Source of the DNA: Prevotella sp.
GTDB lineage: Bacteria > Bacillota > Clostridia > Oscillospirales > Ruminococcaceae
Direction of reading: 5' to 3'
Assembly: GCA_023663025.1 (NCBI GenBank)
Contig: JAMPIC010000004.1
Location: forward strand, 1-64,000
DNA length: 64,000 nucleotides
Made by a program: the position numbers and the translations under genes. Of this stretch, positions 1 through 8,808 are shown one piece after another. A model generated the notes under the pieces. The model did not search any database. It saw only the letters and a program-made list of their open reading frames with translations, and had not been told where the DNA came from. The stretch's first letter is position 1, and every line of letters begins with the position of its first letter.

Positions 1-158
1 CTCCGTTTGGAACGAAAGGGAATTTCGCCCTCTGCGGAGGGCGACCAAAGGGCGCTGCCCTTTGGAAACCTGCCGCCTTTGAAAAGGCGGGCGAAACTTT
101 TAGTCGCGGCTTCGCCGCCAAATACTTGTTACATGTTCTGCTGTAAATTACAATTTAT
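1..158. repeat. Truncated palindromic element with triple-hairpin core and AT-rich end
   Basis: Positions 45-119 hold three consecutive hairpins: CCAAAGGGC/GCCCTTTGG, GCCGCC/GGCGGGC and GCGGCTTCGCCGC. After 15 bp comes a 23-bp element starting GTTCTGCTGTAAATTACA (135-157). A second, complete-looking copy of the core is at 51625-51697, with the inverted form of the 23-bp element at 51533-51555. The copy here is cut by the window edge. No protein-coding gene is visible in 1-218. The element looks like a non-autonomous mobile or MITE-like sequence; this is inference. Confidence 0.6.
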
Positions 159-176
159 ATTTTCATAACAATTTAC

Positions 177-202
177 GGCTCGGACGGTAAAACGTCCGAG
201 CC
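177..202 (-). terminator. Hairpin after the AI-2E-family transporter gene
   Basis: GGCTCGGACG and CGTCCGAGCC form a perfect 10-bp stem with a 6-nt loop, 17 nt beyond the stop of the leftward gene. The following run on the minus strand is A/T rich but lacks a clean U tract, so termination is likely but not certain. Confidence 0.55.
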
Positions 203-218
203 ATTCGAGAAATCCGTA

Positions 219-1481
219 TTATTTTTTCTCTGCGGCTTCGGCTTTAGCTGCGTTCTCTTTCGGAACACTTGCCATGGAAGCTGGCGGCGGAATGTTTATG
301 TCAAAATCGTTATAATCCGCAGTACGGTGAGAAAGCCGCTTTTTCTTTAACAGATACGCCACAAACTCGCTGAACAGGGCGTATATCACCGCAAACACGG
401 GCACTCCCAAAAGCATTCCCGCAAAGCCGAAAAGTCCTCCGCCGACGAATATGGCGAACATTACCCAGAACGGGGAAAGTCCCGTGGAATCGCCGAGTAT
501 CTTCGGTCCGAGAATATTTCCGTCCACTTGCTGGAGAATTATGACAAAGATCACAAACGGTATGACCTGCTTCGGCGCAGCCATGAGCAGCAGCAGCGCG
601 CTTGGGACTGCTCCGAAAAAAGGTCCGAAAAACGGAATAATGTTGGTGACGCCGATTATAACGCTGATGAGTACGGCGAAGTCCCAGCTGAATATGGTCA
701 TCACGATAAAGCAGACTGTGCCGATGATGAACGAATCGAGAAGTTTTCCCGAAAGAAATCCCGACAGGGTCGTGTTCGCATGCGACGAAATCCGGAGAAT
801 GCTTCTGCCGACGTTTTTGGGGAAAAGCGCGTATATCACCTTACGCGCCTGGGCGATAAAGGTTTCCTTGCTGATAAGAAGGTATATCGCCACGATAAAG
901 CCGATGATGAAGTCCTTGAGGGCGAGAATGAAGTCCACCGCGCCGTCTTTCAGCTTTACGGAAATATCGCCCAGCTTGGGAATTATGTTGTTGGCAAATT
1001 CTATCAGCCTCGGCTGAATAGTTTCCAGCTGAGATTCGAGTTCATCCACAAGCTCGGGGTAATCGCCGAGAAATTTTGTGGCAAGAGTTTCCAGTTGTGT
1101 AATGTAGGCGGGAATGTTGTAAAGAATTTCCATAAGACTGTCCCTGACCTGAATGATTATCAAAGTCAGCAGCAGGGTTATCACCGCGATGAGCAGGAAC
1201 ATACTGATAAAAACGCTCAGATAGCGGCAGAGCTTTGGTCGGGGCTTCTTTTTGCAGAAAAGCTTCACGGCAGTCCGCTCAAAAAATTTCATGATGGGAT
1301 TGCAGACATAGGCTATCACAACGCCCCATGTCACGGGAGCGATCACCTTAAAGAAAGCTTTTATGTAGCCGCTTATTGTGGGAAATCCGATGCAGACAAG
1401 CACCAATGCAAGACAAACCGCAAATGTGCCGACGCAGTACGCGGCTATGGTATTGTACTTCCTGTTAAAATCTATTTTCAA
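219..1481 (-). CDS. AI-2E family transporter (PerM/YtvI/YdiK type)
   Basis: This is a polytopic membrane protein of 420 residues in the AI-2E exporter/PerM family, whose members are exporters or ion antiporters of mostly unknown substrate. Hydrophobic segments occur near the N-terminus, then a soluble amphipathic central region, then a C-terminal cluster of membrane helices with the family-typical glycine/proline-rich GVTNIIPFFGPFFGAVP and DGNILGPKILGDSTGLSP stretches. The start chosen is TTG at 1481, because AAAGGA lies 9 nt upstream. The upstream ATG codons (1517, 1511) fall at or before the predicted transcription start. It is monocistronic, with a hairpin downstream. The substrate cannot be told. 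Confidence 0.85.
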   Translation of the reverse strand: MKIDFNRKYNTIAAYCVGTFAVCLALVLVCIGFPTISGYIKAFFKVIAPVTWGVVIAYVCNPIMKFFERTAVKLFCKKKPRPKLCRYLSVFISMFLLIAVITLLLTLIIIQVRDSLMEILYNIPAYITQLETLATKFLGDYPELVDELESQLETIQPRLIEFANNIIPKLGDISVKLKDGAVDFILALKDFIIGFIVAIYLLISKETFIAQARKVIYALFPKNVGRSILRISSHANTTLSGFLSGKLLDSFIIGTVCFIVMTIFSWDFAVLISVIIGVTNIIPFFGPFFGAVPSALLLLMAAPKQVIPFVIFVIILQQVDGNILGPKILGDSTGLSPFWVMFAIFVGGGLFGFAGMLLGVPVFAVIYALFSEFVAYLLKKKRLSHRTADYNDFDINIPPPASMASVPKENAAKAEAAEKK

Positions 1482-1517
1482 TGGGACACGTCCTTTCGGA
1501 GTATAGTTCATAAGCAT

Positions 1518-1546
1518 ATTATACACCTTTCCCGAAAAAATGTAAA
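1518..1546 (-). promoter_or_regulatory. Sigma-A promoter of the AI-2E-family gene
   Basis: On the minus strand TTTACA (1546-1541) and TATAAT (1523-1518) are separated by exactly 17 nt. The expected transcription start near 1511 lies about 30 nt before the TTG start at 1481, which supports that start. Confidence 0.8.
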
Positions 1547-1740
1547 TGATTTTTATTAAATTTACCGAATTTTTTGACGGAAATCTTAAAATCATGGAAA
1601 AATATACCGTTCGCTCCGTAAAAATTATGCCCCGAAAATCCTTTGCTTATTCGGTTTAAGGTGTTATAGCCGAGCGCGCCGACATAAATATTATAAAAAT
1701 GTTAAAAATAAAAAATGTACTTTCTTTTGACGGCGCAATG

Positions 1741-1749
1741 TGGTATAAT
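1741..1749 (+). promoter_or_regulatory. Extended -10 promoter before the helicase gene
   Basis: TGGTATAAT is an extended -10 box. The matching -35 (TTTCTT at 1721-1726, 17-nt spacer) is weak. It would give a leader of about 160 nt before the ATG at 1915. The rest of the 430-bp gap between the divergent genes (1547-1740) is AT-rich and holds nothing else recognised. Confidence 0.5.
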
Positions 1750-1914
1750 ATGTTTATTCGCAGATAAAACAAAACCGCGGGAAATACCGCAGAAAGCATA
1801 ACAGCCGCGCCGTCGGAAGCTTACGGATTACCGTTACATAAATTTATGAATTTGCGCGGACAATGATAAATTTCCGGAACCTTTTTGGTCTGCCGTAATT
1901 ATTTGGAGGGTTTT

Positions 1915-4299
1915 ATGGCTAACATTCAGGATTTTACAGGGGCAAAAAGAAAGGCGCTCGAAAAATATTTCGGGCGGCTCAACGATATGCAGAAAAAAGC
2001 GGTCTTTACCGTTAAGGGACCCGTTCTCGTGCTTGCGGGCGCGGGCAGCGGCAAGACCTCGGTGCTGGTGAACCGCATTGCCAATATGGTGACCTTCGGC
2101 AACGCCTACAACGACGTGAACGTCCCCGCTTCGATAAGCGATGAGGATATCGCTTTCCTCGAAGCCTACGACGGCAGCCGGGACGAGGCGGCCGTTTCCC
2201 GTCTTGCGGACATAGCTGCCGCCGACAGGGTGAATCCTTGGAACATTCTCGCGATCACATTCACAAACAAGGCTGCGGGCGAACTGAAAGAACGTCTCGG
2301 CTCTATGCTGGGAAACGACGCGGACGGTATCTGCGCGGCGACCTTTCATTCCGCCTGCGTAAGGATACTCCGCAGGGAGATTGAAAAGCTGGGGTACTAT
2401 ACTTCAAGCTTCACTATCTACGACAGCGACGACAGCCAGCGGCTGCTGAAAAGCTGCTACGACCCGCTGGACCTGTCCGACAAGGCTTTCCCGCCGCGCA
2501 TGGTGCTGGGAACGATATCCTCGGCAAAGGATAAGCTCATCACCCCCGACGAGTTTGAAGCAGCCGCTGCGGGAGATTACCGCAAAATCTGCATTGCAAA
2601 GCTTTACCGTCTTTACCAGACCCGTCTGCGGGACGCCAATGCGCTGGATTTCGACGACATAATCCGTCTCACCGTGGAGCTTTTCGAGAAAGAGCCGGAC
2701 GTGCTGAACCACTACCGCAATCTCTACAAATACGTTATGGTGGACGAGTATCAGGACACCAACCAGGCGCAGTTCAGGCTTGTGTCCCTGCTTTCGGAGG
2801 GACACCGCAATCTGTGCGTTGTGGGCGACGACGATCAGTCCATCTATAAGTTCCGGGGAGCGACCATCGAGAACATTCTCGGCTTCGAGCAGCAGTTCGA
2901 GAACGCCGCCGTGATACGTCTCGAACAGAATTACCGCTCCACGCAGAATATACTTAACGCAGCCAATTCCGTGATAGCAAACAATCTGAGCCGCAAGGAA
3001 AAGAAGCTGTGGACTTCCGCGGGGGACGGTATGAAAGTGACGGTCTACAAGGCGGAGGACGAATCCGCCGAGTCGGAGTATGTGGCGGGGACTGTCCTTT
3101 CCGCCGTAAAGGACGGCGCGAACTACAGGGATTTCGCGGTTCTCTACCGCATGAACGCCCAGTCCAACAGCCTTGAGCGGACGTTTACGCGGAACAATAT
3201 CCCCTACAGGGTCATCGGCGGCATGAGGTTCTACGACCGCAGGGAAATAAAGGATATCACGTCCTATCTTGCGCTGCTGAACAACAACAGGGATATGCTG
3301 CGGTTCAAAAGGGTAATCAACGAGCCTAAGCGGGGCATCGGGGACGCGACGGTCTCGCTGATAGAGCAGATGTCGGGCGACCTTAATATGTCCCCCATAG
3401 ATATAATGCGGGACAGCGAAAGCTATCCGCTGCTGTCAAAAAAGACCGCGCTGCTGACCAAAACGGCGGAAATGTTCACCTATCTTTCGGATTTCGCGGA
3501 AACTCACTCCCTGAGCGAGCTTTTGGACGAGCTTCTCGACAAGACCGGCTACGCGAACGCCATGAAAGCTCTGGGCGACGAGGGCGTCGGCAGGCTGGAA
3601 AACATCAGCGAACTTAAAACCACCATGACCCAGTATGAGGAGGCTAACGGCGAGAACGCAAGTCTTTCGGGATTTCTGGAGGAGATAAGTCTCTACACAG
3701 ACCTTGACAAGCTGGGCAGCGGCGACAACGCGGTGTCCATGATGACAATGCACAGCGCAAAGGGACTGGAGTTCCCCACAGTGTTCGTCGTGGGCGCGGA
3801 GGAGGGAATATTCCCCGGCACGCGCAGCATGGACAGTCCCGAGGACATGGAGGAGGAGCGCAGGCTCGCTTATGTGGCGATAACCCGCGCCAAGGAAAGG
3901 CTTTTCATCACTCACGCAAAGCAGAGAATGCTGTTCGGCTTCACCAACAGAAATCTGATCTCACGGTTCGTAAAGGAAATAGACGTCGGCTGCGTGGAAA
4001 AAATAGACAGCACAGTGCGCAGCGAGGAATACGACGGCGGCGGATCGGGCGAGACTATCGTCCGCAGCGAGCCGAAGTACAGCCTGAAAAGCGAGCTTGC
4101 GAGCCGAAAGGCGGAGCAGAGCAAAAAGACCGCCAATGCGGATTTCTCCGTGGGGGAGCGGGTGAAGCACAACGTTTTCGGCGAGGGCACCGTGATTTCG
4201 GTAAAGAAGATCAGCAACGACGCCATGCTGGAAGTGGCTTTCGACAGCGTGGGAACGAAAAAGCTTATGGCAAATTTCGCTAAAATAACCAAAATATAA
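1915..4299 (+). CDS. pcrA: ATP-dependent DNA helicase, UvrD/PcrA type
   Basis: Superfamily 1A 3'-5' helicase of 794 residues that unwinds DNA in repair and replication-conflict resolution. Visible motifs, in order, are Walker A GAGSGKT, motif II VDEYQDT, motif III GDDDQSIYKFRGA, motif IV LEQNYRST, motif V MTMHSAKGLEFPTV and motif VI VAITRAKERLF. The C-terminus carries the Tudor-like segment VGERVKHNVFGEGTV, which in PcrA binds RNA polymerase. The length is slightly above the usual 730-750, partly through an insertion after motif Ia. ATG at 1915 follows TGGAGGG by 4 nt. Confidence 0.95.
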   Translation: MANIQDFTGAKRKALEKYFGRLNDMQKKAVFTVKGPVLVLAGAGSGKTSVLVNRIANMVTFGNAYNDVNVPASISDEDIAFLEAYDGSRDEAAVSRLADIAAADRVNPWNILAITFTNKAAGELKERLGSMLGNDADGICAATFHSACVRILRREIEKLGYYTSSFTIYDSDDSQRLLKSCYDPLDLSDKAFPPRMVLGTISSAKDKLITPDEFEAAAAGDYRKICIAKLYRLYQTRLRDANALDFDDIIRLTVELFEKEPDVLNHYRNLYKYVMVDEYQDTNQAQFRLVSLLSEGHRNLCVVGDDDQSIYKFRGATIENILGFEQQFENAAVIRLEQNYRSTQNILNAANSVIANNLSRKEKKLWTSAGDGMKVTVYKAEDESAESEYVAGTVLSAVKDGANYRDFAVLYRMNAQSNSLERTFTRNNIPYRVIGGMRFYDRREIKDITSYLALLNNNRDMLRFKRVINEPKRGIGDATVSLIEQMSGDLNMSPIDIMRDSESYPLLSKKTALLTKTAEMFTYLSDFAETHSLSELLDELLDKTGYANAMKALGDEGVGRLENISELKTTMTQYEEANGENASLSGFLEEISLYTDLDKLGSGDNAVSMMTMHSAKGLEFPTVFVVGAEEGIFPGTRSMDSPEDMEEERRLAYVAITRAKERLFITHAKQRMLFGFTNRNLISRFVKEIDVGCVEKIDSTVRSEEYDGGGSGETIVRSEPKYSLKSELASRKAEQSKKTANADFSVGERVKHNVFGEGTVISVKKISNDAMLEVAFDSVGTKKLMANFAKITKI

Positions 4300-4305
4300 C
4301 TGCGG

Positions 4306-4341
4306 CATTATGTCCCCGTTTTTCGTACGCGGGACATAATG
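4306..4341 (+). terminator. Hairpin between pcrA and the esterase gene
   Basis: CATTATGTCCC and GGGACATAATG form an 11-bp perfect stem directly after pcrA. No T tract follows, so this may be a weak terminator or an RNA-stabilising hairpin. Confidence 0.45.
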
Positions 4342-4400
4342 TCATATATACGGACATGAGGACGAAACGTCCTTAATATAAAAAGTCGGAGGTAATTGTT

Positions 4401-5924
4401 ATGGCAGGCTTCAATTTCGCGGCAATTTTCACGGATCACATGGTGCTCCAGAGAAACAAGGATATCACAGTCTGGGGAAACGCCTACAGCTTCACCAAAA
4501 TAAAGGCGGAGATCGGCGGCAATTCCGCAGAGACTACGGCGGTGGACGGCAAATGGTCGCTCTCGCTCCCTCCCATGGAGGCGGGAGGTCCTTACGAGCT
4601 TAAAGTCACCGACGGAAACGGCGGGGAGATAGTCCTCCGCGACGTTATGATCGGCGAGGTATGGCTGGCGGGGGGACAGTCCAATATGGAACTGGAACTG
4701 CAAAACTCCCTCACGGGCAAGGAAGATCTTGCGGCTATTGACGGGAGCGTGAACGTGCGGTTCTACTACACCCAAAAGATAGCCTATATCGACGATTATT
4801 TCCGTTTTGCGGAAAGGAATACCTGCTGGGCGACAGCCTCCCCCGAGTCGGCTAAGTGCTGGTCGGCGGTGGGATATTACTTCGCCAAAATGCTTTCCGA
4901 GAAGCTGGGCGTTACCGTGGGAGTTATCGGCTGCAACTGGGGAGGAACTTCCGCGTCCGCCTGGATGAGCCGCGAGTATCTCGAAAAGGACGCGGATACA
5001 AAGTCCTACACCGACGAGTACGACAAGGCTATGGAGGACAAGACCTTTGAGGGATACCTGAAAGAGCTTGAGGAATTTCAGGCTTGGTACAACGATTGGC
5101 AGCCGAAAATAAACGAGTACTACGCCACCACCCCCAATCCCACCTGGGAGGGCGCGCAGGAATATGCGGGTCCGAACCGCTGGCCCGAGCCGCTGGGTTC
5201 CAAATCGCCGTTCCGTCCCGCGGGACTTTACGAGACCATGCTGAAAAGGGTATGCCCCTACACCGTTGCGGGATTTATCTACTATCAGGGCGAAAGCGAC
5301 GACCACAAGCCCGATACATACTACAAGCTGTTCAAGGCGCTTATCGAGCAGTGGCGCACCGACTGGGAGGACGACACGCTGCCGTTCCTGTTTGTGCAGC
5401 TGCCCATGTTCATGAACGACGGGGACGAGGACTACAAGCATTGGTGCAAGATCCGCGAGGCGCAGATGCGGGTACACCAAACCACAGCGAATACGGGAAT
5501 TGCGGTCGCTCTGGACAAGGGCGAGTTCAACAACATTCACCCTCTGGACAAAGAGCCTGTGGGAGAACGTCTCGCTTTGCAGGCGCTGTACCACGTTTAC
5601 GGGAAAATTTCCGCGAACGAAGCCTACGGGGCGGTCTACAAGTCCCGCACCTATACGGAGGGCGGCATTCTGCTCAGCTTCGACTACGCGGAGGACGGCT
5701 TCGACGTAAAGGGTGACAGGATCGCCGGCTTCGAGATCGCGGGCAGGAACAAGGAGTATCACCCTGCCGAGGCGGAGATACGCGGGGACAAGATTTTTGT
5801 CCGTTCCGCCGAGGTTGCCGAGCCTGTGTATCTGCGGTACAACTGGACGAACTACGGTGAGGTGACCGTTTACGGCAAGAACGGTATTCCTCTTGCGCCG
5901 TTCCGCACGTCGTTTAATGATTGA
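4401..5924 (+). CDS. Sialate O-acetylesterase family protein (SASA/DUF303)
   Basis: Carbohydrate esterase of 507 residues, predicted to remove O-acetyl groups from sialic acid or plant polysaccharide sugars. The nucleophile motif GGQSNME places the catalytic Ser near residue 94. The C-terminal HPLDKEPVGERLA motif supplies the His/Asp pair. A beta-sandwich domain precedes the SGNH-like fold (VLQRNKDITVWG). There is no signal peptide, so it probably acts inside the cell on imported sugars. ATG at 4401 follows GGAGGTAATTGTT. No sugar transporter or other glycan gene is adjacent, so the substrate is open. Confidence 0.9.
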   Translation: MAGFNFAAIFTDHMVLQRNKDITVWGNAYSFTKIKAEIGGNSAETTAVDGKWSLSLPPMEAGGPYELKVTDGNGGEIVLRDVMIGEVWLAGGQSNMELELQNSLTGKEDLAAIDGSVNVRFYYTQKIAYIDDYFRFAERNTCWATASPESAKCWSAVGYYFAKMLSEKLGVTVGVIGCNWGGTSASAWMSREYLEKDADTKSYTDEYDKAMEDKTFEGYLKELEEFQAWYNDWQPKINEYYATTPNPTWEGAQEYAGPNRWPEPLGSKSPFRPAGLYETMLKRVCPYTVAGFIYYQGESDDHKPDTYYKLFKALIEQWRTDWEDDTLPFLFVQLPMFMNDGDEDYKHWCKIREAQMRVHQTTANTGIAVALDKGEFNNIHPLDKEPVGERLALQALYHVYGKISANEAYGAVYKSRTYTEGGILLSFDYAEDGFDVKGDRIAGFEIAGRNKEYHPAEAEIRGDKIFVRSAEVAEPVYLRYNWTNYGEVTVYGKNGIPLAPFRTSFND

Positions 5925-5936
5925 TATATATAATGG

Positions 5937-6020
5937 TAGGGCGGGGGCTCTGCTCCCGCCTTTTAAATACGGTTAATTTCATAGGCGGGAGCATGCCAAT
6001 ACAGGCTGCCCTCGCCCTAT
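5937..6020. repeat. GC-rich palindromic intergenic repeat, copy 1 (divergent)
   Basis: TAGGGCGGGGGC ... GCCCTCGCCCTATA is a nested palindrome of about 84 bp. It shares the string TGCCAATACAGGCT with copy 5 (37333-37411), and its general design with the copies at 6741, 8091, 36266 and 39382. Confidence 0.65.
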
Positions 6021-6060
6021 ATACCGTAAAATTATTTTCCAAAATATTGAAAGGAATGCT

Positions 6061-6717
6061 ATGGGTAAAAAGAAATCGGAAAACGGTGCGAAACAGCGTG
6101 AAATATTCAGCCGCGAGCTTGAAAAGCTTACCTCCGACAAAACCGTAAGCGGCGTGCTTCTTACAGGCTCCGTTGCCTGCGGCTGCGCTGCGGAAAATTC
6201 GGACGTTGACATTATCGCGCTGTGTGACAGGCATTGCTTTGAGACCCATTTCACCGACGGTATTCTTGTGGAAACTTCTTTTCTGACTTACGAATACGCA
6301 GTCCAAAAGCTGAACGCCGATCCTATGAACGTTTACCGCTACCTTGACGGAGAAATCGCCTTCGACAGGGACGGGTGGCTGTCCGAAATAACGGCTTTGG
6401 CAAAGGAAAAATACGGAAATTACCGTACTCCGCAAAAGGTGCGGGAGGGTCTGTATCACTGGCTTATGACGGTGAAAATAAAGCTTGAAACGGCTGACCC
6501 GCTGAAAAAGCGGTATCTTGCCCATATAAACTCTTGGAAAATACTGGAGGCAATGTGGGCGGTCAACAACAAGCCTATGATGCCCGCAAGCGCGGCGTAC
6601 CGCAAATGGGGAGAACTGCGGACAGTACCCTGCGAGAACTGGTTTGAGAAACTTTTTTCCGAGGACTGCGGCGGCGCGGCGGAGGAAATAATAGATTTTC
6701 TATTGCCGATTTTATAG
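6061..6717 (+). CDS. Nucleotidyltransferase-fold protein
   Basis: 218-residue protein with the polymerase-beta/MNT nucleotidyltransferase signature near residues 34-52: LLTGSVACG followed by ENSDVDIIAL, giving the GS...DxD metal-binding pair. The C-terminal half is alpha helical, as in aminoglycoside- or TglA-like nucleotidyltransferases, and ends in a tryptophan-rich helix. The true substrate (antibiotic, protein or RNA) cannot be inferred. ATG at 6061 is preceded by GAAAGGA. It lies between two palindromic repeats, which suggests an accessory gene. Confidence 0.8.
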   Translation: MGKKKSENGAKQREIFSRELEKLTSDKTVSGVLLTGSVACGCAAENSDVDIIALCDRHCFETHFTDGILVETSFLTYEYAVQKLNADPMNVYRYLDGEIAFDRDGWLSEITALAKEKYGNYRTPQKVREGLYHWLMTVKIKLETADPLKKRYLAHINSWKILEAMWAVNNKPMMPASAAYRKWGELRTVPCENWFEKLFSEDCGGAAEEIIDFLLPIL

Positions 6718-6740
6718 CAATACTATAAAATAACGCTTTT

Positions 6741-6804
6741 TGTAGGGGCGGGGTTTCCCCGCCCGCGGTTACTGAACATCGGGACGGGAAACCCGTCCCC
6801 TACA
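6741..6804. repeat. GC-rich palindromic intergenic repeat, copy 2
   Basis: The 64-bp element begins TGTAGGGGCGGGG and ends CCCGTCCCCTACA. It contains two hairpins, a left one of the GCGGGG type and a right one of the GACGGG type. It sits entirely between genes. Confidence 0.85.
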
Positions 6805-6851
6805 GATGCGGTTTGCTGTAAAAGGCTGATTTATTTTTGAAAGGAAACGCT

Positions 6852-7163
6852 ATGGGCGGAAAGAAAAAAGAACACGCAAAAATTCCGCCCGAAACGGCGG
6901 AGATAATCGACGAGATAGAGTCCCTGAAATACCGGGCGGCGGCGTTAATGAAAAGCGACGGCGCGGAGATTACCCCCGAAATGTCCCCCGAGGAAATTAT
7001 CGGCGTTATGGACAAGTACCTTGACATTGCCGAAAAAAGGCTTGCCGAGGAAAAACTGGAAAAAACCGAGGAAAACGTTATGGCGGAAATTTTGAGGTTG
7101 CAGAAAGAAATTGCCGTCCTGCGGGACGGTTTGGAAAAAATAAACAGTAAAAACGAAAATTAA
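6852..7163 (+). CDS. Small charged helical protein of unknown function
   Basis: 103 residues, rich in Lys and Glu, with no membrane segment. Residues 10-45 and 60-100 look like amphipathic or coiled-coil helices (EENVMAEILRLQKEIAVLRDGLEKI has heptad spacing). ATG at 6852 has GAAAGGA 7 nt upstream. The family is not recognised. It could be a structural or adaptor protein. It lies just upstream of metF with a 52-nt gap and may be co-transcribed with it. Confidence 0.7.
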   Translation: MGGKKKEHAKIPPETAEIIDEIESLKYRAAALMKSDGAEITPEMSPEEIIGVMDKYLDIAEKRLAEEKLEKTEENVMAEILRLQKEIAVLRDGLEKINSKNEN

Positions 7164-7215
7164 TGCCGGTACAGCAAAACGTGCCGCAAGATTTATATAA
7201 AGGAGTACAATACAA

Positions 7216-8076
7216 ATGAAAATATCATCACTTTTTAACAAGGGCAGAACAGTCCTGTCCTTTGAGGTTTTTCCGCCGAAAAAAACAAGCTCTGTGGAAA
7301 CTGTTTACAGTACGCTGGCGGAGATGAAAGACCTGTCCCCCGACTTTATAAGTGTGACCTACGGCGCGGGGGGGAACGCCTCCGACACGAAAACCTGCGA
7401 CATCGCCGCATACATACAGAACGAGTTGGGTATTCCCTCGGCGGCGCATCTGACCTGCGTTTACAGCACCCGTGAGAGCGTCCGCGAGATTTTGGGGCAG
7501 TTACGCGAAAGGGGCATTGAGAACATTCTCGCGCTGCGGGGGGACGTGAACCCCGACATACCCCGTCTCCACGATTTTGAGTACGCAAGCGACCTTACCC
7601 GCTTTATCAAGGAAAACGGGGATTTCCACGTTTCGGGAGCGTGCTATCCCGAGTGCCACCTTGAGGCGAAAAGCTTCTCCGAGGACATAAACCACCTTAA
7701 AATCAAAATCGAGGCGGGGGCGGAGCATTTGATGTCACAGCTTTTCTTTGACAACGGGGCGTTCCATAAGTACCGCGAAATGCTGGATATTGCGGGGGTG
7801 AACGTCCCCGTGGAGGCGGGGATAATGCCCGTCACCAACAAAAAGCAGATTGAGCGTATGGTGTCGATGTGCGGGGCGAGTTTGCCCGCGAAATTTTCCA
7901 AAATGATGCAGAAGTACGAAAACAACCCCGAGGCTCTCCGCGACGCGGGAATTGCCTACGCGGTTGACCAGATTGTCGACCTTATTTCAAGCGGGGTTGA
8001 CGGCATACATCTGTACACTATGAATAATCCTTATGTGGCGAGGAAGATAAGCGAGAGCGTGAAGTCGCTTTTATAA
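7216..8076 (+). CDS. metF: Methylenetetrahydrofolate reductase
   Basis: 286-residue flavoenzyme that reduces 5,10-methylene-THF to 5-methyl-THF, the methyl donor for methionine synthase. Family motifs are the N-terminal FEVFPPK, SVTYGAGG, AHLTC and LALRGD. The C-terminal part FDNGAFHKY...GIMPV belongs to the flavin/folate barrel. The length matches bacterial MetF. ATG at 7216 follows AAGGAG. It lies upstream of the MetH reactivation gene and metH, so the three form a methionine pathway cluster interrupted by five small genes. No SAM riboswitch was seen upstream. Confidence 0.95.
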   Translation: MKISSLFNKGRTVLSFEVFPPKKTSSVETVYSTLAEMKDLSPDFISVTYGAGGNASDTKTCDIAAYIQNELGIPSAAHLTCVYSTRESVREILGQLRERGIENILALRGDVNPDIPRLHDFEYASDLTRFIKENGDFHVSGACYPECHLEAKSFSEDINHLKIKIEAGAEHLMSQLFFDNGAFHKYREMLDIAGVNVPVEAGIMPVTNKKQIERMVSMCGASLPAKFSKMMQKYENNPEALRDAGIAYAVDQIVDLISSGVDGIHLYTMNNPYVARKISESVKSLL

Positions 8077-8090
8077 TATATGTACGGTTC

Positions 8091-8154
8091 TGTAGGGGAC
8101 GGGTTTTCCGTCCCGTTGTTCAGCAACCGCGGGACGGGAAACCCGTCCCCTACA
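8091..8154. repeat. GC-rich palindromic intergenic repeat, copy 3
   Basis: 64 bp from TGTAGGGGACGGG to CCCGTCCCCTACA, with both internal hairpins of the GACGGG type. The ends are inverted (TGTAGGGG/CCCCTACA). Confidence 0.85.
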
Positions 8155-8191
8155 AAACATTTCAATAAACAATTTGTAAGGAGCGGTACAT

Positions 8192-8794
8192 ATGACAAAA
8201 AAACGCCTTGACAGGGATAAAAAATGGGGTTTTCAGGGATTTCCCTACTACCAAATGCGAATGGATACGGAGGATTTTCACGGTCTTGTCAGCGTAATAG
8301 AATTAAAGGCGGGGGACTATTTCTTTTGGGAAAAGCCCAAAGCGGGGAAAATTCCCGTATGCGGCGAGGGAATGGTTTGGCTGCAATTGATACCCGACGG
8401 TAAGCGCCGCGCGGTAACGGCAAAATTTCTCCCCCATTCTCATACAGTCCAAGGGGTGAAGTATTCAAAGTCGGTTTCGGTGTGGTATGTTGACGTTATC
8501 GACGGCTGGGGGTACGACGGGGACGGGGTGGCTTATTTTACAGACCAGTATCTGGACGTGGTGTTTGATGTTGAGGGAGATATTTCCATAGACGACCGCG
8601 ACGAGCTGGACGAGGCTTATAAGTCGGGAGAGCTTTCCGAGGAGCAGTACCAAAGGGCGGTAAAAGAGGGTAACGACATTGTTTCGGAGCTATGCTCTGA
8701 CATAGAAAAAACGCAGTTACGGTGCGAAAATATTTTAAAGTCCGCGAAAAAAAGAATTGAAAATAACGATAATGTTTTTATGAAAAATATTTGA
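8192..8794 (+). CDS. DUF402 domain protein
   Basis: 200-residue soluble protein of the DUF402 (FomD-like) family. Some characterised members are nucleoside di- or triphosphate phosphatases or RNA-associated. The conserved core is visible as WYVDVIDGWGYD, YFTDQYLDVVFD and ISIDDRDELDEAY, whose acidic residues probably bind a divalent metal. The C-terminus is a charged helix. ATG at 8192 follows AAGGAGCGGTACAT. The neighbouring genes are small accessory genes and do not suggest a pathway. Confidence 0.8.
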   Translation: MTKKRLDRDKKWGFQGFPYYQMRMDTEDFHGLVSVIELKAGDYFFWEKPKAGKIPVCGEGMVWLQLIPDGKRRAVTAKFLPHSHTVQGVKYSKSVSVWYVDVIDGWGYDGDGVAYFTDQYLDVVFDVEGDISIDDRDELDEAYKSGELSEEQYQRAVKEGNDIVSELCSDIEKTQLRCENILKSAKKRIENNDNVFMKNI

Positions 8795-8808
8795 ACAGGA
8801 GAGATTTT

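Noticed and set aside
528..1559. 343-codon plus-strand frame opposite the AI-2E-family gene
   Set aside because: Low-complexity, charged translation with no start signal; the minus-strand gene has a promoter and family motifs.
4308..5762. 484-codon open frame on the minus strand opposite the esterase gene
   Set aside because: It is antisense to a gene with clear family motifs and a ribosome binding site; its own translation has no recognisable domain. Long antisense frames are expected with this codon usage.
7164..7215. SAM or cobalamin riboswitch before metF or metH
   Set aside because: The gaps before these genes are too short, and no conserved riboswitch core could be drawn.
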